Part shown: in pieces, positions 59,162 through 64,000 of the stretch | Layout of the letters: the number at the start of each line of letters is the position of its first letter | Numbering within the stretch: the first letter of the stretch is position 1 | DNA from: Stromatinia cepivora | Lineage: Eukaryota > Ascomycota > Leotiomycetes > Helotiales > Sclerotiniaceae | Length of the DNA stretch: 64,000 bases | Direction of reading: 5' to 3' | Assembly (NCBI GenBank): GCA_014898415.1 | Contig: RCTD01000005.1 | Span: 2,232,001-2,296,000, forward strand | Translations under genes and position numbers: made by a program | Notes under the pieces: model-generated | Told to the model about the DNA's origin: nothing | The model's input: the letters and a program-made list of their open reading frames with translations, nothing else | Database searches by the model: none

Positions 59162-61775
59162 GATGAATTATTCAACTGGAAGTGATGAATGTAATGCTTG
59201 GAACCAAAGAATGTGAAACCAGCTGCTAAGATCGAGATGTTTCTGAAGTTGCAGATGATTAAATCGAAAAGAAGTGTCACAGACACGAAGTTGTTTGAAA
59301 GGTTTGGATTCAGAAGGCGATGCAGACTTGAAGGTATAAGTATTTATTTAAGAGGTTGCCAATAACAGCTACAATAAGAAGAAAGCAGGACAAATCTCTG
59401 GTGAAATTAACCGAACCAGTGAGAGAGAAGACAGGAGAATGTTAATCTTAGAGAGAGGTATGAGACCTTTGGTGAATGATGAAAGTCATTCCACCCTATG
59501 TAGTATTGCTCAAACCATAATATAACGTACTTGGCATCATAACAATTGGTGCTCAAACTTATTCGATATTAAATTGGTCAATGTGATCTTAAAAAGGGGC
59601 CGATAAACAAATCCCGTCAAGTATCAAGCTTCACTCTCGGTTAAGGGAAGTTGAAGGAAGGTAATCTACCTCGATGACAGCAAGGATATTTGATTGAGGA
59701 AAATATCCAAATATCTATCACAAATCACATTCTTGGGTGGCTCAAACTTTAATGGGGAATATGTCAAATTCCTAGCTACCTACGTATGCATCAATCCTTC
59801 CATTGATGGATGTGGATATCAATGATTTGACACTTTTCGAATCTTGGCAGGTAAAGATTGCTGCTGGTACCCGATGCGATGTGTACCACATCAGAATAAA
59901 GAGCTATTCACTTGATGTTTGCTTCTTGATGCTCATCAAATTTGAAAGTCTGATGGCTATCTAGTACCTATCACAAAAGTGTCCAAGTTCTTATTAACAT
60001 GTGATGGATATGATTACGAGAATTGATGAGCAAGTGGTCGGATATCTTCAAGCTTAGATGAGAGAAACGCCTCTCTAACTGAGGCGCGGGTTTCCCGTTT
60101 GCACTTTGGTTGGGTAGATCAGGTAAACCTTATCGTAGAGATCCAATGTTCAGAAGTCCTTCATACTTTAATTCGCTTACTCCGACCTTTGAGTCACTTT
60201 GTGATATCTCCTTAATCTGGTAGTTATTATTATGGACCTCGTATATTCACATTGGTGCAAACTTTAACAGGATATCCCACTTCCTCGTCTCGATATCTTG
60301 TGCCACGGCCACCTGCTGCAGGCGGTGGATGGCAGATCATTTGACATCCGTGGTAACGGGTAGGATGTCGCATAAATTTAGTATTCAAGATCTTGCGTAA
60401 GATAAATGCTGTACACTTCTGTACGAGATCAAAGTGATTTCGGGCTTATGCCAAGTCTAGATGTGGAAGAGGTGCCGTGTGCCGTGTACCGTGTGCCGTG
60501 TGCCATTGGAGTTGTATGTTGTACGGTGGCTGTGACGGAGATTTTATGTCGTGCAAGCATTTTCAACCCGCTGGTGTACAATATGTATATATACCTATGT
60601 ATACATGATTCGTGTTTCCAAGCTTAGCAGACTCTTAATTTGGAAGTCAACAAAATATGCGATGTTGAAAGTTTATTGACAGGTTGATGAATTACACAAC
60701 ATGATGGAGGTAAGAGGCTGAATCTCAAAAGAAGCCAAGTCTGGGGAAATGATCAAGGAATTTAACCACTTGTGGGGATCAGCCACCTAGTGCTACTCTA
60801 ACCGCCCTGATGGTTCTTATTGATTTAACGAATTTAACGAATTTAACGAATCAAGGAAACCTTTTTTCGACGTCAAGACTTCGGTCCGAATTAAGATCTT
60901 ACAAAGAATTTTTCGAGGAATAATTACCATTCACTCAACACCTTCAATGCCGTGTCCCAACTATTCTGACATACCCTACATACCCTTCAAGACCTATCAA
61001 AACGATGAACAAGATGCAATATATGGTTTGAAGACGTGTCAAATCAGCATACTCGACGATGTTTGTACCTAAGACCTGGACTGCATCGTTGAATATTGCA
61101 TTCCTCTGTGTAGTCCATGCCTCTTTGTCACTTCTATTTGTGACTGTATGTTTTCACCGATAACTCCATACTATTCGGATAGAAGTCTATTTCTTTCATT
61201 TATATTTCATGCCATTCAGATGCAATTCCGTCTTAGCCGACTTCATTCAAACCTGTCGTCTGACACTCAGCCGCAGCGAACTCTTCGAATCTATCTATCT
61301 TCGGCATTGATGCTTTAAATCACTGTTTCTGATATATAGATCCAACATGCACGACAAAGTGAGCTATCAACCAATAGGAGAAAAGCAGAAATTGGCGAAT
61401 ATACACATTCTTCAAGGGAATCTTCTACAATCGCCCGCCCAAAGGGTAGTAACGGCCAGAAAGGTAGTTAATAGTCTTATTCGAAAATCCTAGGATCATC
61501 TTATTGACCGAAACGAGCAAGTCAATACCCCGTTCGGGCATCAAGATTCCAAGAATGGAAACTACTCTTGATTGGCGGAGCATACCCCAGATTTTCCCCA
61601 GATTTCAAATTTATCGGGTCATGAACACTGGAATTCTACAGTCTTACAGCCGGGAAAACCCACATCTCAATTCATGAGTATCTCACTGCGTTGCCGAGGA
61701 ATTTTCAATCTTTTCACCAGCCATTTATTCAACAAAAGGGCCGAATTTTAAACAAAAATCGAAACTCTTGACACA
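59162..61775. other. Intergenic; no gene recognised
   Basis: Promoter of the DUF1996-WSC gene on the left. It includes a short GTGCCGT repeat near 60474-60505 and three ATTTAACGA units near 60830-60850. One 43-codon frame (60947) is present without support. Confidence 0.5.
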
Positions 61776-62170
61776 ATGAGATTCAAGTATATTTTCAATT
61801 TCATCATTCTTCATACTCCAATCATATCTACCCTCGGTCCTTTCTTTGACTCCAACTCATTAGCTCTCGGAACATGTGTCAGCGCAATTTCCACCAAAAC
61901 TACAACTCATAGCCCGAAGAAAAGCTCCTGCCCCTTTGTTAGGATTATATTTGTATGAGGACGCATATGATCTCGAACCTAGATCGTTTGACTCCAAGGA
62001 GGGTATACGATTAGAGCACAATTTCTGGTGTTGATTTATCTTTACATACAGCCGATTTTCAACTAGGAACGGATAGAAACTCTTATGAGGCAAGGCTTGA
62101 CGATACTTTACATGCCCTCATTCGCTATAATTCAGGGGCGCTGTATACTGTGGTTCATGATAACAATTAA
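61776..62170 (+). CDS. Candidate small secreted protein, gene model uncertain
   Basis: Not recognised. The ATG at 61776 has a good fungal context (ACACAATGAG) and opens a signal-peptide-like start (MRFKYIFNFIILHTPIIST). Downstream, in another frame, a convincing coding stretch (KAPAPLLGLYLYEDAYDLEP) ends at a GTATAC donor (62003). A 49-bp intron with a TACAG acceptor joins in phase to a last exon (62052-62170: DFQLGTDRNSYEARLDDTLH to VVHDNN and TAA). The first and second parts are one base out of frame. A 37-bp intron (61876-61912) would fix this but is unusually short with a weak donor; the alternative is a frameshift in a decaying gene. If spliced this way, the product has about 102 residues. 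Confidence 0.5.
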
Positions 62171-64000
62171 ATTATTCTAAGAGTACTGGATTTGATGGCA
62201 AAATAGTTAAGTTTACTGGAGTGTCAATGTACGCAAACTCATATCATGATGATCCCCTCCTTGGCTTTCTCGGCGGCCTCCTAAACAACCGAGTTGACCA
62301 TGTACTACTTCCTCCCCCTTTCCCCTTCCACTCGCGATTTAGCGCCCAATATTCTAAATTAACAGAGCGAAGAACCTTTGAGTAAACTCAAGAATATGGT
62401 AAACATCTAGAAACATCCCTGACATCTAACACATTTTTCAATCACCAAAATACTCGCAGTGAGCTCCAAGAAATTCAAGAATCTTTCTTTCGTATCTATA
62501 GTCCTGGTTCTCTACCGCTTTCATTGCATCTCTCCTGTCTATTCTTGATTTTCCAAATTCCCTCTCATCATTTCATAATACGAACTTGCGGAAACTCCAT
62601 GAAATGATTGACATGAACAACTGGTGAAATATACAGCTCAACTTATTGCAGACAAATACAATATTCCAATCAAGGCAAAATTTGAAGTGATCATGATTAG
62701 TGTACATATATAACACTAGTCAATCTTACCATAATAAGTAATCATCCCATCCGCTAATAGATGAATAATCCCGAAATCTTCAATTATATCTTTCTCTCTC
62801 TCTCTCTCTCTCTATTTTATATGGACTTCAAGAGAAATACCTAGCTAGCTAGATACTCTCCTCGAACTCCTCTCGAACCCCTACATTCTCGTTGTTTGTA
62901 GTTTCTCCCATTTGCAAGATAGTCAGTCATTAAGTATCTCTGGATTATCATATCTTGATTGATATCTAATTATCTTCTAGGAATAGGAATAGGAATAGTT
63001 CTAGGAATAATGAAAACCTCTATACTAATTCCACAGTAATATAATAACCACCATATATGATCTGATCTGATGATTCTAATCTGCGCACTTAATCTACATG
63101 TAGTCTTGCAGTCCTCGATATCCCATTTTCAACTCATAAATACGTGCATTATATCCAGTCCAGTTGAACCACTTCCGTTCAATCCATTCACTTACGTACC
63201 TAATACCTGAAACCAGTACCTTCCTTCTCTAAATTATAAATTATACAAAGTAGATACCTATCTCAGGCGTCGAATTAGATATTAAGTATATCTACGCATA
63301 AAAACCCCAATCTATCATAAATATAAATTATTCACACAAAGGTAGATAGGCAGAGTGAATTATTCATAATTCCGTAAAATAACTTCCCAATGGTATCCAT
63401 ACACGAGACTGGTATAAGTACCAAGACCGTGATACCGAGTGCTGAGAATAAGAGTGGAAAGGATGTACTGTATATATGCTATATATATATATAGTAGTAT
63501 TTTCCTTTAGGTGACCACTGTGTTTCATAAATTAGTATGTACCTAGGATTAGATGGATAAGAAGAAGAAGATGTGTATTTGTGGTTTAGAGGGTGTGATT
63601 GCAGAAAGCTATATATACATTGGATATTATTACACGCTTGAATACTCCGTATAAGATTACTTTGAATTTTTTTTTTTCGGCAGGGAAAGAATATGGAATA
63701 TTTTTTATGCCTTCACTTTTATTTAGCTATTAAAGAATTCTTACATTCTCCATCCAAGTTATTTTCAACGCAGATCTCTAAGATCACAAGCAAAGGGTAC
63801 TACGCGGTGATAAATTTGCCTCTGGATGATTGAAATTCCTAATGCCGCATTCCTATCTACGCAAAACTATGCCTAACAAATCCCCACCCACCTACAAACC
63901 AAACAAACACCTTAAAAATCCATCCCCCCTTCCCATCCTTCCATCTACAGACTCATCTCCACCTCCTCCAACTCCCCAATAACTCCCCTCCACCTCTCCC
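62171..64000. other. Intergenic; no gene recognised
   Basis: AT-rich with a TC dinucleotide run (62791-62812), CTAG repeats near 62843-62856, a TACTCCGTA motif (63643-63651) and pyrimidine-rich DNA at the right edge. A 52-codon frame (62227-62385) is discussed as a weak finding. Confidence 0.5.

Overview
The window is nuclear DNA from a filamentous ascomycete, most probably a Sclerotiniaceae member (Botrytis/Sclerotinia/Monilinia type). The reasons are short GT-AG introns (about 50-170 bp) in almost every gene, AT-biased intergenic DNA rich in microsatellites, an AT-rich transposon island with the transition-type decay expected of repeat-induced point mutation (RIP), and a laccase that closely resembles the Botrytis Lcc2 type as I remember it. 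The genus is an inference; no search was run.

Layout. 1-590: the C-terminal end of a MIZ/SP-RING (PIAS-like) SUMO ligase. 1.8-2.5 kb: remnant of a FAD monooxygenase. 3.06-3.26 kb: TOM6. 6.6-9.1 kb: a LisH-domain SomA/Som1/Flo8-like regulator, followed upstream by a desert of about 7 kb full of simple repeats. 16.5-17.7 kb: a seven-knuckle CCHC protein (Gis2/Byr3/CNBP type). 19.9-21.2 kb: an unknown two-segment membrane protein. 22.9-24.2 kb: U5 snRNP WD40 protein, divergent from the TRAPP subunit Bet3 (24.4-25.2 kb). 27.7-31.0 kb: the NMD helicase Upf1, divergent from the U3 snoRNP protein Imp4 (31.6-32.5 kb). 33.6-46.0 kb: a 12.4-kb transposon island. 47.5-49.4 kb: a laccase with an in-frame stop. 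51.0-52.2 kb: the plasma-membrane syntaxin Sso1/2. 53.9-55.3 kb: Erv41. 56.6-59.2 kb: a secreted DUF1996-WSC protein with a frameshift. 61.8-62.2 kb: a candidate small secreted protein.

The intact genes are mostly housekeeping: RNA processing and decay (U5-40K, Upf1, Imp4, Gis2-like), secretion (Bet3, Sso, Erv41) and mitochondrial import (Tom6). The secreted and oxidative genes (FAD monooxygenase, laccase, DUF1996-WSC) are all broken.

The most unusual content is the transposon island. It holds three copies of a compact LTR element of 1.56-1.68 kb whose only coding trace is one decayed gag-like reading frame of about 371 codons. The copies have 5-bp target-site duplications, and one is inserted inside another in the opposite orientation. 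Next to them lies a 7,041-bp Ty3/gypsy element on the minus strand, with catalytic Asp-to-Asn changes in reverse transcriptase and integrase. A solo LTR of that larger family sits at 52.9 kb. The small and large families share LTR ends (TGTCACGA...CGTCACA), which suggests a parasite-host relation between them.

Exon boundaries were set by hand from splice motifs, frame and family knowledge. They are consistent in phase, but no transcript data were available.
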